A stretch of 64,000 nucleotides of DNA from Acinetobacter oleivorans DR1 (GCF_000196795.1 NC_014259.1:806001-870000), one strand, 5' to 3'; counted from the stretch's first letter, positions 54,701-60,937 are shown. Notes: generated by a model from the sequence alone, not told the origin. Numbers and translations: made by a program.

Positions 54701-55899
54701 CTTTCTCTGTTTATATGTATGAGAATGCAACATCATTTGATCTTACTGTTATTGATCGTGCTGGAAATCGTAGTGAAACTATCAATAAAGCAATTAGTGA
54801 TTTAACTACAATCACTGTTGATCAGTTTAAAGGTGATTCTGCTGATAATACTTATATAGTTGATCATATAATTGATTTTGTTCAAGAATATATTGTTGAG
54901 CCGTATGCAATATATAAAGATGTCTGGATTGATAATAGCTATACATATCCAGAATGGGTCACTGAAGGTCATTACGAACAGATATGGTTTGTTGATGGTT
55001 ATTATGATTCCCAATTGGTCACAAGTGGTTATTCAACTGTACAAAATGTTTATCAAAATCAGAATGGTATAACTTATATTGATAATGGCATGGCAGATAG
55101 TGATTATAGTCGATATGAACAACAATATTATGATTTTGCGAATGGACAATGGCAAGAAGGTTATGAATTGACCTATATACGTTCAGAAGAAGGCTGGGTT
55201 GATACTAGTCATTATGAAGACGTTTATGTTGATACAAGTCATTATGAAGATGTTTGGGTAGATACTAGCCACTATCAAGATGTTTTCGTAGAAAGCGGTT
55301 ATTGGGAGAACCAACTTGTTGAATCAGGCTATCGAGATGTTGATTTTGGTGGACACGATAAAATAATTAGCTCTGTGAGTTATAGTCTGGTTGGATATTC
55401 TGATTGGTCGACAGGTCTAGAAAGTGGTCGTTATGTTGAAGACTTGGAGTTGGTTGGTTCTGCTCATCTAAATGCAACAGGCAATGCTTTAGATAATCTT
55501 TTAACAGGTAACTCTGGTAATAACGTTTTGAATGGGCGTGAAGGTAACGATACCTATATGACTAATGAAGGTACTGATTCCATACTGTTCCAATTGCTAA
55601 ATAGCCAAGATGCGACTGGTGGGAATGGACATGATACGGTGTTAGATTTTACTTTAGGTGATGTAAGAACTGATACTCAAGCAGACAAAATCGATTTAAG
55701 TGAACTATTAATTGACTATTCTAAAGACGTGAGCACATTAGCGAAATTTATTACTGTAGAGCAAGATGCTGGAAACACGACTATTAGTCTTGACCGAGAT
55801 GGTGAAGGTACAATGTTTAGTAGTGTTTCATTGATAACTTTAAATCAGGTAAATACAACATTAGATGAATTGTTAAATAACCAGCAACTCTTTGTTTAA
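45796..55899 (+). CDS. blp1: Bap-like giant adhesin (BLP1-like)
   Basis: Intact 3367-residue surface protein, close to the size reported for Acinetobacter BLP1. Residues 1-80 are the BapA-prefix-like module (SITREGNNAIIHLKDGTEIILENYF), homologous to that of the bap-type protein at 1978. WTGVVSALAGAGTIALLS near 120-137 is the hydrophobic stretch. Then come six 95-residue repeats, a diverse Ig-like region (about 720-1360), ten 86-residue and three 88-residue repeats (about 1365-2488, motif LHGEELTFVVVDRAGNRS), more Ig-like units, a Tyr-rich segment (about 3035-3185), an RTX-like LTGNSGNNVLNGREGNDTY and a type I secretion C-terminal domain. The family promotes adhesion and biofilm formation. No secretion genes are adjacent. 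Start: GGTGG four bases before ATG. Confidence 0.85.
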   Translation: MVQVSLMANNASKNNTVDIDVGQTKTIVVDPKEIAKIDISPEKIASITREGNNAIIHLKDGTEIILENYFISENPQILLNEGQSYWTASLGEDATGQTTVNYLEVKDAPKLIDSSSSNPLWTGVVSALAGAGTIALLSRKDPKDTTPPEPGNLILKNLLDSGTSTTDQITQDKNFNLKIEGQESGSRVTYLVSTDDGKTWQETTVTQKDLVDGSYLYKAVVTDRAGNTSETTIQKVVVDTTVPKAGELTLSDLSDTGISATDQITQDKNFTLKIEGQESGSRVTYFVSTDDGKTWQETTVTQKDLVDGSYLYKAVVTDRAGNASETAIQKVVVDTTAPQAGELTLSDLSDTGVSATDQITQDKNFNLKLEGQESGSQVTYLVSIDNGKTWQETTVTQKDLADGVYQFKAVVTDVAGNISETSVQKVVVDTTAPQAGELTLAALADTGISATNQITQDKTFDLKISGQEVNSQIIYWISKDEGKTWQETTVTQKDLADGVYQFKAVVTDVAGNISETSVQKVVVDTTAPQAGELTLSDLSDTGVSTTDQITQDKTFDLKINGQEVNSQITYWISKDDGKTWQETTVAQKDLTDGVYQYKAIVTDVAGNTSETAIQKVVVDTTAPQAGELTLSDLTDTGISATDWITQDNNFTLKLTQPIVIGEQAALLDHYEISKDEGKTWKETTAEQKDLADGIYLYKAVVTDLAGNTSETAGQKVIVDNSLNVEAIAVTVKPITEDNTISLVEKDQVISIRLDVDNLPTDLNSSLTSINTILNDVIYNFHFDELTQEWVAEIPAEFLWSEESQTNISIDISLTDQAGNTAIIKQIQNYNVDHTPNSPTLDSLTFNNIDGAIISGSGYKGSKIDIYNKNGDWLASTITNDEGKFTLQDLSISSNEEVYAVATYNGYSSENSSIGLVTEVPALSILRISPEGVITGYATEGSHFIVKDQNGNILQEFNSIAFEGSGITPFSVMELGEVRPFTLSLDQPLEEGTQIIISTDKDNVSGHPQYITADYTPAVFLETPQFDISGETLSVHVNEPNSLILVFSGTGNLIANGVTDEQGFASLPVFQFLKEGESVTVQVVDKNQNTSEVLIEVPNFAYIPHVERITQEGLISGFAEDNSTVIVRDADGNELGKVTLGDDNSWNEFSHFSLSVNRPLIDGEQISVQIIDNKGLISPEQKIIVDLTPPPVPTDLNFNDAGDLVYGHAEPFSEILVKDGQGNILNKWFWNNWTDESGSFSIELGMFLTNAETVYVTATDVNGNVSLAAQIQAPNYAFAPHVDSFTSDGVISGQAENNSTLIVKDAKGEILAEIKVGEDNGWNGSSYFKLQLDRPLVDGEQLFLSIKDARGQISTDTVITADTVPPTPASNLVFSEDGSYLTGVAELNTTIQVFDHNGQLVNIWNNTVNSDGTFTVFLGSNNLHGEAFTVTVKDQAGNVSEAVSIKAPLDDIAPDPIKNILLDANGQNFTAQAEANSQIEVFDSLGNQTGWGSTDSAGNVSGFFNQIYLHGEELTFVVIDRVGNRSIEFKQNALIDTIAPNPIANIIFNEDGQSFTAQAEAGSSIEILDQAGNKITTSYTDSLGNVFGYFPQVYLHGEELTFVVVDRAGNRSAEVKQSALNDDAAPNPIENIVLDINGQNFTAHAEANSQIEIKNTNGDIIGYGSADSTGNVSGYLYQVHLHGEELTFVVVDRAGNRSTEVKQNALTDDVAPNPIENIVLDLNGQNFTAQAEANTQVEVKNAAGEIIGSGYVDGAGNVSGYLYQVYLHGEELTFVVVDRAGNRSTEVKQNALTDDIAPNPIENILLDANGQNFTAQAEANTQIEVKNAAGEVIGSGSTDSMGNASGYLYQVHLHGEELTFVVVDKAGNCSAEVKQNALIDDIAPNAIENIIFNENGQNFTAQAEVNTQVEVKNAAGELVGSGYVDSAGNVSGYLNQVYLKGEELTFVVIDQAGNRSVEVKQAAFLDNTAPENATNLVFSEDGSYLTGMAEPNATIQIFDHNGQLVNQWNNNVNWDGTFNISLDSNYLHGEEFKVVVVDRAGNMSGGVTVKAPLDDIAPVAASNLMFSEDGSSLSGVAEPNTFIQIFDQNGQQMNTWNQSVNADGTFTIFFGTYNLHGEEFIVTVKDRAGNVSEAVSVKAPFDDIAPNPIKNIVLDANGQNFTAQAEANSQIEVFDSFGNQIGWGSTDSTGNVTGYFYQVYLHGEELTFVVIDRMGNRSVELKLNALVDTIAPDPIENIIFDENGQNFTAQAEANSFIGVKNAAGEFVGYGYVDSTGNVSGYLNQVYLKGEELTFIVIDKAGNQSIEFKQNALTDDIAPNPIENIIFDINGQNFTAQAEADSRIEVKNAVGEVVGSGSTDNMGNVSGYFYQVYLHGEELTFVVVDRAGNRSTEVKQNALIDDISPNPIENIVLDSNGQNFTAQAEVNTRIEVKNAAGEVIGSGYVDGAGNVSGYFNQVYLHGEELTFIVVDIAGNRSIEVKQNALIDNVAPPTASNITLTSDGLLFGEAEPNATIEIIDQYGAVITTTDVGYGGVFNQWINLSQYQTQNLSIVVKDKAGNRSEVVHEIVPLFTNSPIAATELKLDVNGHILTGKATAGMTIVVTSTDGQIINGEWSSIVNEDGSFAIKLNSYYLHGQTLLIRVYDQNTYQYSPITELIAPLDNIAPVINEVAISNDGHEITGHADSKVIIKVIDADGDLRAEFQMEEAGYFNVGMYPPVLRGEQLFITATDLAKNISTPFNFTFTADTNAPPSADHVVLSENGFFIEGTATPNSEMHIFDVYSNYIGGGSVDETGYFNIQLYSPQVNGQTLRVVVEHNGYQSAYTEIKAPIDIVAPNAATQLVLEEGNILSGEAEAYSTVNIFDANNNLVGQTTVGSSGTFWVQLWSQYWHGETLTVKVVDANQNISVGSTIVATNDTTVPNVATQLAINGLGELTGHAESRAILEVIYHFADQESSVTSVISTTVMVDGTFSVYMYENATSFDLTVIDRAGNRSETINKAISDLTTITVDQFKGDSADNTYIVDHIIDFVQEYIVEPYAIYKDVWIDNSYTYPEWVTEGHYEQIWFVDGYYDSQLVTSGYSTVQNVYQNQNGITYIDNGMADSDYSRYEQQYYDFANGQWQEGYELTYIRSEEGWVDTSHYEDVYVDTSHYEDVWVDTSHYQDVFVESGYWENQLVESGYRDVDFGGHDKIISSVSYSLVGYSDWSTGLESGRYVEDLELVGSAHLNATGNALDNLLTGNSGNNVLNGREGNDTYMTNEGTDSILFQLLNSQDATGGNGHDTVLDFTLGDVRTDTQADKIDLSELLIDYSKDVSTLAKFITVEQDAGNTTISLDRDGEGTMFSSVSLITLNQVNTTLDELLNNQQLFV
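46237..47950 (+). repeat. Six 285-bp repeats in the BLP1-like gene
   Basis: Units start at 46237, 46522, 46807, 47092, 47377 and 47662, a strict 285-base (95-residue) period; the last carries a small insertion (LTQPIVIGEQAALLDHY). Core motifs are AGELTLSDLSDTG, ITQDKNF and GKTWQETTVTQKDL. Copies 3 and 4 share long identical stretches. Confidence 0.92.
49888..53259 (+). repeat. Array of 258-bp and 264-bp repeats in the BLP1-like gene
   Basis: One 264-base unit (49888), six 258-base units (50152, 50410, 50668, 50926, 51184, 51442), two 264-base units (51700, 51964), then four 258-base units (52228, 52486, 52744, 53002). The 258-base type has NPIENI, NGQNFTAQAEAN and HGEELTFVVVDRAGNRS; the 264-base type has ASNLVFSEDGSYLTG. 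The order suggests a duplicated block of one 264-base unit plus several 258-base units. All lengths keep the frame. Confidence 0.93.
55195..55284 (+). repeat. Three tandem 30-bp repeats (decapeptide WVDTSHYEDV)
   Basis: Units at 55195, 55225 and 55255 encode WVDTSHYEDV, YVDTSHYEDV and WVDTSHYQDV. Degenerate relatives flank them on both sides (YKDVWIDNSY, GHYEQIWFVDGYY, FVESGYWENQLVESGYRDV), so the whole region 54907-55350 is one Tyr/Trp/Asp-rich repeat domain just before the secretion signal. Confidence 0.9.
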
Positions 55900-55916
55900 C
55901 ATTAATATTTATCTTT

Positions 55917-55948
55917 ATAAAAGAGGCTATGAAAATAGCCTCTTTTAT
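55917..55948 (+). terminator. Rho-independent terminator after the BLP1-like gene
   Basis: TAAAAGAGGCTAT / ATAGCCTCTTTTA stem with a short A-rich loop, about 18 bases after the stop codon. Confidence 0.9.
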
Positions 55949-56028
55949 TTTGTGCTTTAAATTTAATAAAAACTCTTCACAACTTGTTAAAAAATGACCA
56001 AAAAAGATAAGTTTTTTTTCATTTTCCC

Positions 56029-56056
56029 CTTGAAGCCTTTTTTTTCATCCCCACAA
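56029..56056 (+). promoter_or_regulatory. Sigma-32 (heat-shock) promoter of groESL
   Basis: CTTGAA at 56029-56034, a 14-base spacer, then CCCCACAA at 56049-56056, close to the RpoH consensus CTTGAA-N14-CCCCAT. Transcription would start near 56062, about 78 bases before groES. No CIRCE element is seen, so control appears to be by RpoH rather than HrcA. Confidence 0.85.
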
Positions 56057-56139
56057 AAGTGACATCTAAATATTTTGTTATTGCTCTGGATTAAAGCAAT
56101 AACGATTAATCAAAAAGACTTAGTCTGATGGAGTTAATT

Positions 56140-56430
56140 ATGAGCAACATTCGTCCATTACATGATCGCGTTGTAATTCGTCGCGTAGAAGAAGAAACCA
56201 AAACTGCTGGTGGTATTTTACTTCCAGGTTCTGCTGCTGAAAAACCATCTCAAGGTGAAGTAATTGCAGTAGGTAATGGTCAAATCACTGAGAATGGCGT
56301 ACGTGCTTTGGATGTTAAAGTTGGTGACAAAGTATTGTTTGGTACTTATGCAGGTACAACAGTGAAAGTAAGTGGTGAAGAACTCTTAATCATGAAAGAG
56401 TCAGACATTTTAGCTGTGTTGGAAGGCTAA
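56140..56430 (+). CDS. groES: Co-chaperonin GroES
   Basis: 96 residues from the ATG at 56140 with GGAG six bases upstream; an ATG four codons earlier overlaps this site. Heptameric lid of the GroEL chamber. The N-terminus MSNIRPLHDRVVIRRVEEE, the mobile loop ETKTAGGILLPGSAAEKPSQG and the C-terminal EELLIMKESDILAVLE are all typical. Followed by groEL after 58 bases, one operon. Confidence 0.98.
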   Translation: MSNIRPLHDRVVIRRVEEETKTAGGILLPGSAAEKPSQGEVIAVGNGQITENGVRALDVKVGDKVLFGTYAGTTVKVSGEELLIMKESDILAVLEG

Positions 56431-56488
56431 TCAATCCATAACTCAATTCATTATCAGATTCAGTATTTAAAAAGATTCGGAGTTTAAT

Positions 56489-58123
56489 ATGTCAGCTAAA
56501 GACGTAAAATTTGGTGATTCAGCTCGCTCAAAAATGATTGCAGGTGTAAACGTACTTGCAGATGCTGTTAAAGTGACTTTAGGCCCTAAAGGTCGTAACG
56601 TAGTGATTGACCGTTCTTTCGGTGCTCCACACATCACTAAAGACGGTGTAACTGTTGCTAAAGAAATTTCTTTAAAAGACAAGTTTGAAAACATGGGTGC
56701 TCAACTTGTTCGTGAAGTTTCTAGCAAAACTAACGACATCGCTGGTGACGGTACTACAACTGCAACTGTACTTGCTCAAGCAATTTTAAATGAAGGGATC
56801 AAATCTGTAACTGCAGGTATGAACCCAATGGATTTAAAACGTGGTATTGATATCGCAGTAAAAACTGTAGTTGAAAATATCCGTTCAAATGCAAAACCTG
56901 CTGATGATTTTAAAGCGATTGAACAAGTTGGTTCTATCTCTGCTAACTCTGACACTACTGTTGGTAAACTTATCGCTCAAGCGATGGAAAAAGTAGGTAA
57001 AGAAGGCGTAATCACTGTAGAAGAAGGTTCTGGCTTCGAAGACGCTTTAGACGTTGTAGAAGGTATGCAGTTTGACCGTGGTTATATCTCTCCGTACTTT
57101 GCAAACAAGCAAGATACTTTAACAGCTGAGCTTGAAAACCCGTTCATTCTTCTTGTTGACAAAAAAATCGGTAATATTCGTGAATTGATTTCTGTTTTAG
57201 AAGCAGTTGCGAAAACTGGTAAACCACTTCTTATCATCGCTGAAGATGTTGAAGGCGAAGCACTTGCTACTCTTGTTGTAAACAACATGCGTGGTATTAT
57301 CAAAGTATGTGCTGTTAAAGCTCCTGGTTTCGGTGACCGTCGTAAAGCAATGCTTCAAGACATCGCAATCTTGACTGGCGCAACTGTTATTTCTGAAGAA
57401 GTTGGTATGTCTTTAGAACAAGCAACTCTTCAAGATTTAGGTACTGCACACAAGATCACTGTTTCTAAAGAAAACACTGTAATTGTTGATGGTGCTGGTG
57501 ATGCAGCTGCTATTGCTGAGCGTGTTCAGCAAATCCGTGCTCAAATTGAAGAATCTTCTTCAGAATACGACCGTGAAAAATTACAAGAACGTGTTGCTAA
57601 ATTAGCAGGCGGTGTTGCTGTAATTAAAATTGGTGCGGCAACTGAAGTTGAAATGAAAGAGAAGAAAGACCGCGTAGACGACGCACTTCATGCAACTCGT
57701 GCAGCAGTTGAAGAAGGTGTGGTTGCTGGTGGTGGTGTTGCGCTAGTACGTGCTGTAAATGTATTAGACAACCTAAAAGGTGCTAACGACGATCAAACAG
57801 CGGGTATCAATATTTTACGCCGTGCGATCGAAGCTCCACTTCGTCAAATCGTTTCAAACGCTGGTGATGAGCCATCTGTAGTTATCAATGCAGTTAAAGC
57901 GGGTGAAGGTAACTTCGGTTATAACGCTGCAACTGGCGAATATGGCGATATGTTAGAAATGGGTATTCTTGACCCAGCTAAAGTAACTCGTTCTGCACTT
58001 GAACACGCTGCTTCTGTAGCTGGTTTAATGTTAACTACAGAATGTATGATTACTGACATTCCAGAAGATAAACCAGCTGTTCCAGATATGGGCGGTATGG
58101 GTGGTATGGGCGGAATGATGTAA
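56489..58123 (+). CDS. groEL: Chaperonin GroEL
   Basis: 544 residues, full length. ATP-dependent folding chamber of two heptameric rings. Motifs: KVTLGPKGRNVVIDRSFG near residue 28, the ATP-binding loop VSSKTNDIAGDGTTTATVLAQ near 76-96 (catalytic Asp87 in DGTTT), AAVEEGVVAGGGVAL near 405, and the flexible C-terminal GGMGGMGGMM tail. GGAG precedes the ATG. Co-transcribed with groES from the heat-shock promoter and closed by a strong terminator. Confidence 0.99.
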   Translation: MSAKDVKFGDSARSKMIAGVNVLADAVKVTLGPKGRNVVIDRSFGAPHITKDGVTVAKEISLKDKFENMGAQLVREVSSKTNDIAGDGTTTATVLAQAILNEGIKSVTAGMNPMDLKRGIDIAVKTVVENIRSNAKPADDFKAIEQVGSISANSDTTVGKLIAQAMEKVGKEGVITVEEGSGFEDALDVVEGMQFDRGYISPYFANKQDTLTAELENPFILLVDKKIGNIRELISVLEAVAKTGKPLLIIAEDVEGEALATLVVNNMRGIIKVCAVKAPGFGDRRKAMLQDIAILTGATVISEEVGMSLEQATLQDLGTAHKITVSKENTVIVDGAGDAAAIAERVQQIRAQIEESSSEYDREKLQERVAKLAGGVAVIKIGAATEVEMKEKKDRVDDALHATRAAVEEGVVAGGGVALVRAVNVLDNLKGANDDQTAGINILRRAIEAPLRQIVSNAGDEPSVVINAVKAGEGNFGYNAATGEYGDMLEMGILDPAKVTRSALEHAASVAGLMLTTECMITDIPEDKPAVPDMGGMGGMGGMM

Positions 58124-58144
58124 TAACGCATCAACGCTTGAACT

Positions 58145-58175
58145 AAAAAAATCCCTGTTAATACAGGGATTTTTT
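58145..58175 (+). terminator. Rho-independent terminator after groEL
   Basis: Perfect 13-bp stem AAAAAATCCCTGT / ACAGGGATTTTTT with a TAAT loop and a T-run. Confidence 0.94.
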
Positions 58176-58221
58176 ATTTTACGTGATTTTAAGAAATAGT
58201 TAAGTTCAATAACTTATATTA

Positions 58222-58295
58222 AAAAACAGGAACAGCAGCTAGAAGTTCCTCTTTGTTACAGCCATGCTTATTTACTTATAAGCATGGTTTTTTTT
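58222..58295 (+). ncRNA. Candidate small RNA between groEL and dgkA
   Basis: After the groEL terminator comes TATATT (58215-58220) as a possible -10 box, then a small stem AGGAAC / GTTCCT (58228-58250), an unpaired stretch, and a perfect 10-bp terminator stem CCATGCTTAT / ATAAGCATGG followed by eight T (58262-58295). Nothing protein-coding on this strand needs this second terminator, so a transcript of about 70-75 bases is plausible. The -35 box is weak. Its 3' end overlaps the dgkA stop codon on the other strand. Confidence 0.45.
58262..58295 (+). terminator. Second strong terminator downstream of groEL
   Basis: 10-bp perfect stem with a six-base loop and T8 on the plus strand; the minus strand has no T-run after the hairpin, so it does not serve dgkA. 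Confidence 0.85.
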
Positions 58296-58668
58296 ATCCT
58301 AATAAAATGAACAACCATGTAATGGCAATAATAGAAAGCGCAACAAATTGAGCGGCACTTCCCATATCTTTTGCATTTTTAGAAAGCTGATGTTTTTCAA
58401 GAGACACTCGGTCAACGACTGCTTCAATAGCCGAATTGAACAATTCAACGATCATTGCAAATAGACATACAATAATGAGTAAGACGTGTTCACTGCGGGT
58501 TACTTCAAGAAAGAAACTAACTGGAATTAAAATAAGATTAATCAAAACAATTTGACGGAAAGCTGCTTCATTTTTATATGCTGCTTTAAATCCGGAAATC
58601 GAGTAGCCCGTTGCATTTAATATACGCTTAAGGCCTGTTTTACCTTTATAAGGAGAATAGCTATTCAT
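58294..58668 (-). CDS. dgkA: Diacylglycerol kinase (integral membrane, DgkA type)
   Basis: 124 residues, the size of E. coli DgkA. An N-terminal amphipathic segment (GLKRILNATGYSISGFKAAYKNEAAFRQ) is followed by three membrane helices. The signature VELFNSAIEAVVDRVS (about 75-90) carries the catalytic and metal-binding Glu residues. It recycles diacylglycerol, released when membrane-derived glycans or lipid A are decorated, to phosphatidic acid. Monocistronic, convergent with groESL. Confidence 0.95.
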   Translation of the reverse strand: MNSYSPYKGKTGLKRILNATGYSISGFKAAYKNEAAFRQIVLINLILIPVSFFLEVTRSEHVLLIIVCLFAMIVELFNSAIEAVVDRVSLEKHQLSKNAKDMGSAAQFVALSIIAITWLFILLG

Positions 58669-58774
58669 TTACTTATATTTCTGACACATTTCATGCATTA
58701 TATAATTTGGGTCTTAAAAAATTATTAAATCTTTTTTAAAGATTTTGACTTTATAACTGAATAGAGAAGAAGAG

Positions 58775-59737
58775 ATGAAAAAATTATGTGTAGCTTTGGG
58801 TCTTGCATTTTTTAGCATGCATGCTGCGTATGCCGAACAAACTCCTACTCAACAAGTACCTGGATATTATAAGCATCAATTCGGAAAATACCGTGTAACG
58901 TCTTTACTTGATGGCACGATTTATCTAAATCCTAACTTGTTTAAAAATTTAAATCAGACTCAAAAAACTAAAATATTAACGAAATATGCCGCTGTGAATG
59001 AGAAGGGTATTCAAACTTCGGTCAATGCATTTTTAGTAGATGATGGTAAGAATTTAACGCTTGTCGATAGTGGTGCAGCAAGTTGCTTTGGCCCACAACT
59101 GGGTTCGATTGCAAAAAATATTGAATTGGCAGGTTATCAACTTGCTAATGTAAAAACTGTTTTACTTACTCATCTACACCCTGACCATGTGTGTGGTATT
59201 GCCCAAAATGGGAAAGCTGTATTTCCAAATGCAACCGTTTATGCACATGAACGCGAAGCTGATTATTGGTTAAATCCAGCTTCTGAAAAAACAGTGCCAG
59301 CAGATAAAAAGCAAAACTATTTAGGTACTGTGAAAAATATAAAAACTGCTCTTGCTCCATATCAAGCAAAAAAAGCATTCAAGACATTTAAAGATGGCGA
59401 TGTTATTCAAGGTTTTGAAGTGATCGATACACGTGGTCATACACCTGGGCATCATAGCTTTCGCTTAAAGAGTAATGATCAGCAAATCATTTTTGTTGGA
59501 GATATTGTTCACTCGCATTCTTTGCAGTTTGATGCTCCAAAAACTGGTGTGGATTTTGATGTGAATTCTGAGCAGGCGATTAATACCCGTTTAAAAATGT
59601 TTGCTGAAATTTCAAATAAACAGCAATGGGTCGCAGCACCACATTTACCATTCCCAGGCATTGGTCATGTTTATAAAGTAAACGCTGAGCAATATCAGTG
59701 GATCCCACTTTATTTTGATAATGTCGTAGAGAAATAA
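58775..59737 (+). CDS. Exported metallo-beta-lactamase-fold hydrolase
   Basis: 320 residues with a signal peptide (MKKLCVALGLAFFSMHAAYA, cleavage after AYA), hence periplasmic or secreted. The metal site HLHPDHVCG (HxHxDH) is near residue 130, HTPGHHS near 222 gives a further His, and FVGDIVH supplies the bridging Asp. The layout resembles AHL-lactonase-like and methyl-parathion-hydrolase-like MBL proteins rather than class B beta-lactamases. Substrate not determinable; a lactone or organophosphate is possible. GAAGAAGAG before the ATG is a good ribosome site. Confidence 0.85.
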   Translation: MKKLCVALGLAFFSMHAAYAEQTPTQQVPGYYKHQFGKYRVTSLLDGTIYLNPNLFKNLNQTQKTKILTKYAAVNEKGIQTSVNAFLVDDGKNLTLVDSGAASCFGPQLGSIAKNIELAGYQLANVKTVLLTHLHPDHVCGIAQNGKAVFPNATVYAHEREADYWLNPASEKTVPADKKQNYLGTVKNIKTALAPYQAKKAFKTFKDGDVIQGFEVIDTRGHTPGHHSFRLKSNDQQIIFVGDIVHSHSLQFDAPKTGVDFDVNSEQAINTRLKMFAEISNKQQWVAAPHLPFPGIGHVYKVNAEQYQWIPLYFDNVVEK

Positions 59738-59768
59738 AAAAAACAGGGCATTTATTGCCCTGTTTTTT
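59738..59768. terminator. Bidirectional terminator
   Basis: Perfect 13-bp stem AAAAAACAGGGCA / TGCCCTGTTTTTT with a five-base loop between two convergent genes. Confidence 0.94.
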
Positions 59769-59782
59769 ATTAAAAATTTTAA

Positions 59783-60937
59783 TTATTTTGCAGCTTTTTC
59801 ATAATTAATAACGGCTTCACGGCCAAGTGCTGGGTCATCTGTAAAGACTCCATCAACACCCGCTTTGAAATAGGCTTCAAACTCTTTTAAAGCACCAGTT
59901 GGGCAGCGCTCAGCTGGTTTATCTTGACTGCATTTTAAAGGCTTTGGTAAGAAATTATTTTCTGGACGGAAAGTATAAGGATGTACTTTTAAGCCAGCTT
60001 TATGCGCATCAGAAATAAACGAAGTCGTTTGAACTGAGCCATTGTCATTAAAGTTTAGAATATAACCTTTACTTGGTCCTACACCGTTTGCATATTTAGC
60101 TATGTCTTTTAAGCTTTGTGCTGTGGCTAAATCAGCATAAGTTTTAGTTTCACCAGATTCAACGAAGTCGGCTGGTTGCGAAGTTTTAGCGTCATAAAGT
60201 TGAATAATTTGTGCATGTTTAATGGTTTTATGAAGGTCGAGCTGATCTTTTAAATATTTTAAATTACTCACTTCAAAAGACTGTAAATAGACAGGTGCAA
60301 TATCACGTGTATATTCATATTTGGCTAGTGTTTTAAGAAGAGTATCTTCCATTGCCAGATTATGATTTTTAAAGTAAGTCGGATGTTTAGTCTCAATATA
60401 TAAGCCAATAATTTTTCCCGTTTTTTTATAATTTGCTTCTGCCAGCTCAATCACTTGTTCTAGAGTCGGGACAGGGTAGAGATCATTATAAGCTGTGTTT
60501 GCAGGTCGGAACTCTGGAATACGTTCACGCGCTTTAAGTTGGTTTAATTCACTTAAAGTGAAGTCTTCTGTAAACCAACCTGTTAAGTCTTTACCATCAA
60601 TATTTTTTGTTGTTTTACGGTCTGCAAACTGAGTTAAAGTGCTTACATTGGTTGTTCCACCAATCTCATTTTCATGGCGAGTAACTAACACGCCGTCTTT
60701 TGTAGATACTAAATCCGGTTCAATAAAATCTGCACCATCATCAATGGCTTTTTGATAAGAAGCTAAAGTGTGTTCAGGGCGTAAAGCGCTAGCGCCACGG
60801 TGCCCAATCACTAAAATCTTAGGAAGTTGATATTCTGGTGTAGTTGGCGTGTTTTCAGTTTTATCATCGTCATTACAACCAACCAAGCTAATTAAACTTA
60901 AGCATAAAATTGCTCTTTTAAACATAATTCTACTCAT
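59783..60937 (-). CDS. glpQ: Glycerophosphodiester phosphodiesterase, GlpQ-like lipoprotein
   Basis: 384 residues (or 380 if the fifth codon ATG is used). The N-terminal signal FKRAILCLSLISLVGC has a lipobox, so it is probably outer-membrane or periplasm anchored. The GDPD TIM-barrel motifs are clear: VIGHRGASALRPEHT with the catalytic His, DFIEPDLVSTKDG (Glu/Asp metal ligands), TRHENEIGGTT (second catalytic His), and GVFTDDPALG at the C-terminus. It releases glycerol 3-phosphate from deacylated phospholipids. In this window its product could feed GlpD, encoded 18 kb away. Confidence 0.92.
   Translation of the reverse strand: MSRIMFKRAILCLSLISLVGCNDDDKTENTPTTPEYQLPKILVIGHRGASALRPEHTLASYQKAIDDGADFIEPDLVSTKDGVLVTRHENEIGGTTNVSTLTQFADRKTTKNIDGKDLTGWFTEDFTLSELNQLKARERIPEFRPANTAYNDLYPVPTLEQVIELAEANYKKTGKIIGLYIETKHPTYFKNHNLAMEDTLLKTLAKYEYTRDIAPVYLQSFEVSNLKYLKDQLDLHKTIKHAQIIQLYDAKTSQPADFVESGETKTYADLATAQSLKDIAKYANGVGPSKGYILNFNDNGSVQTTSFISDAHKAGLKVHPYTFRPENNFLPKPLKCSQDKPAERCPTGALKEFEAYFKAGVDGVFTDDPALGREAVINYEKAAK

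Noticed and set aside
54802..55072. Small frames on both strands within the Tyr-rich region of the BLP1-like gene
   Set aside because: Shadows of the real frame in AT-rich DNA with no independent support.
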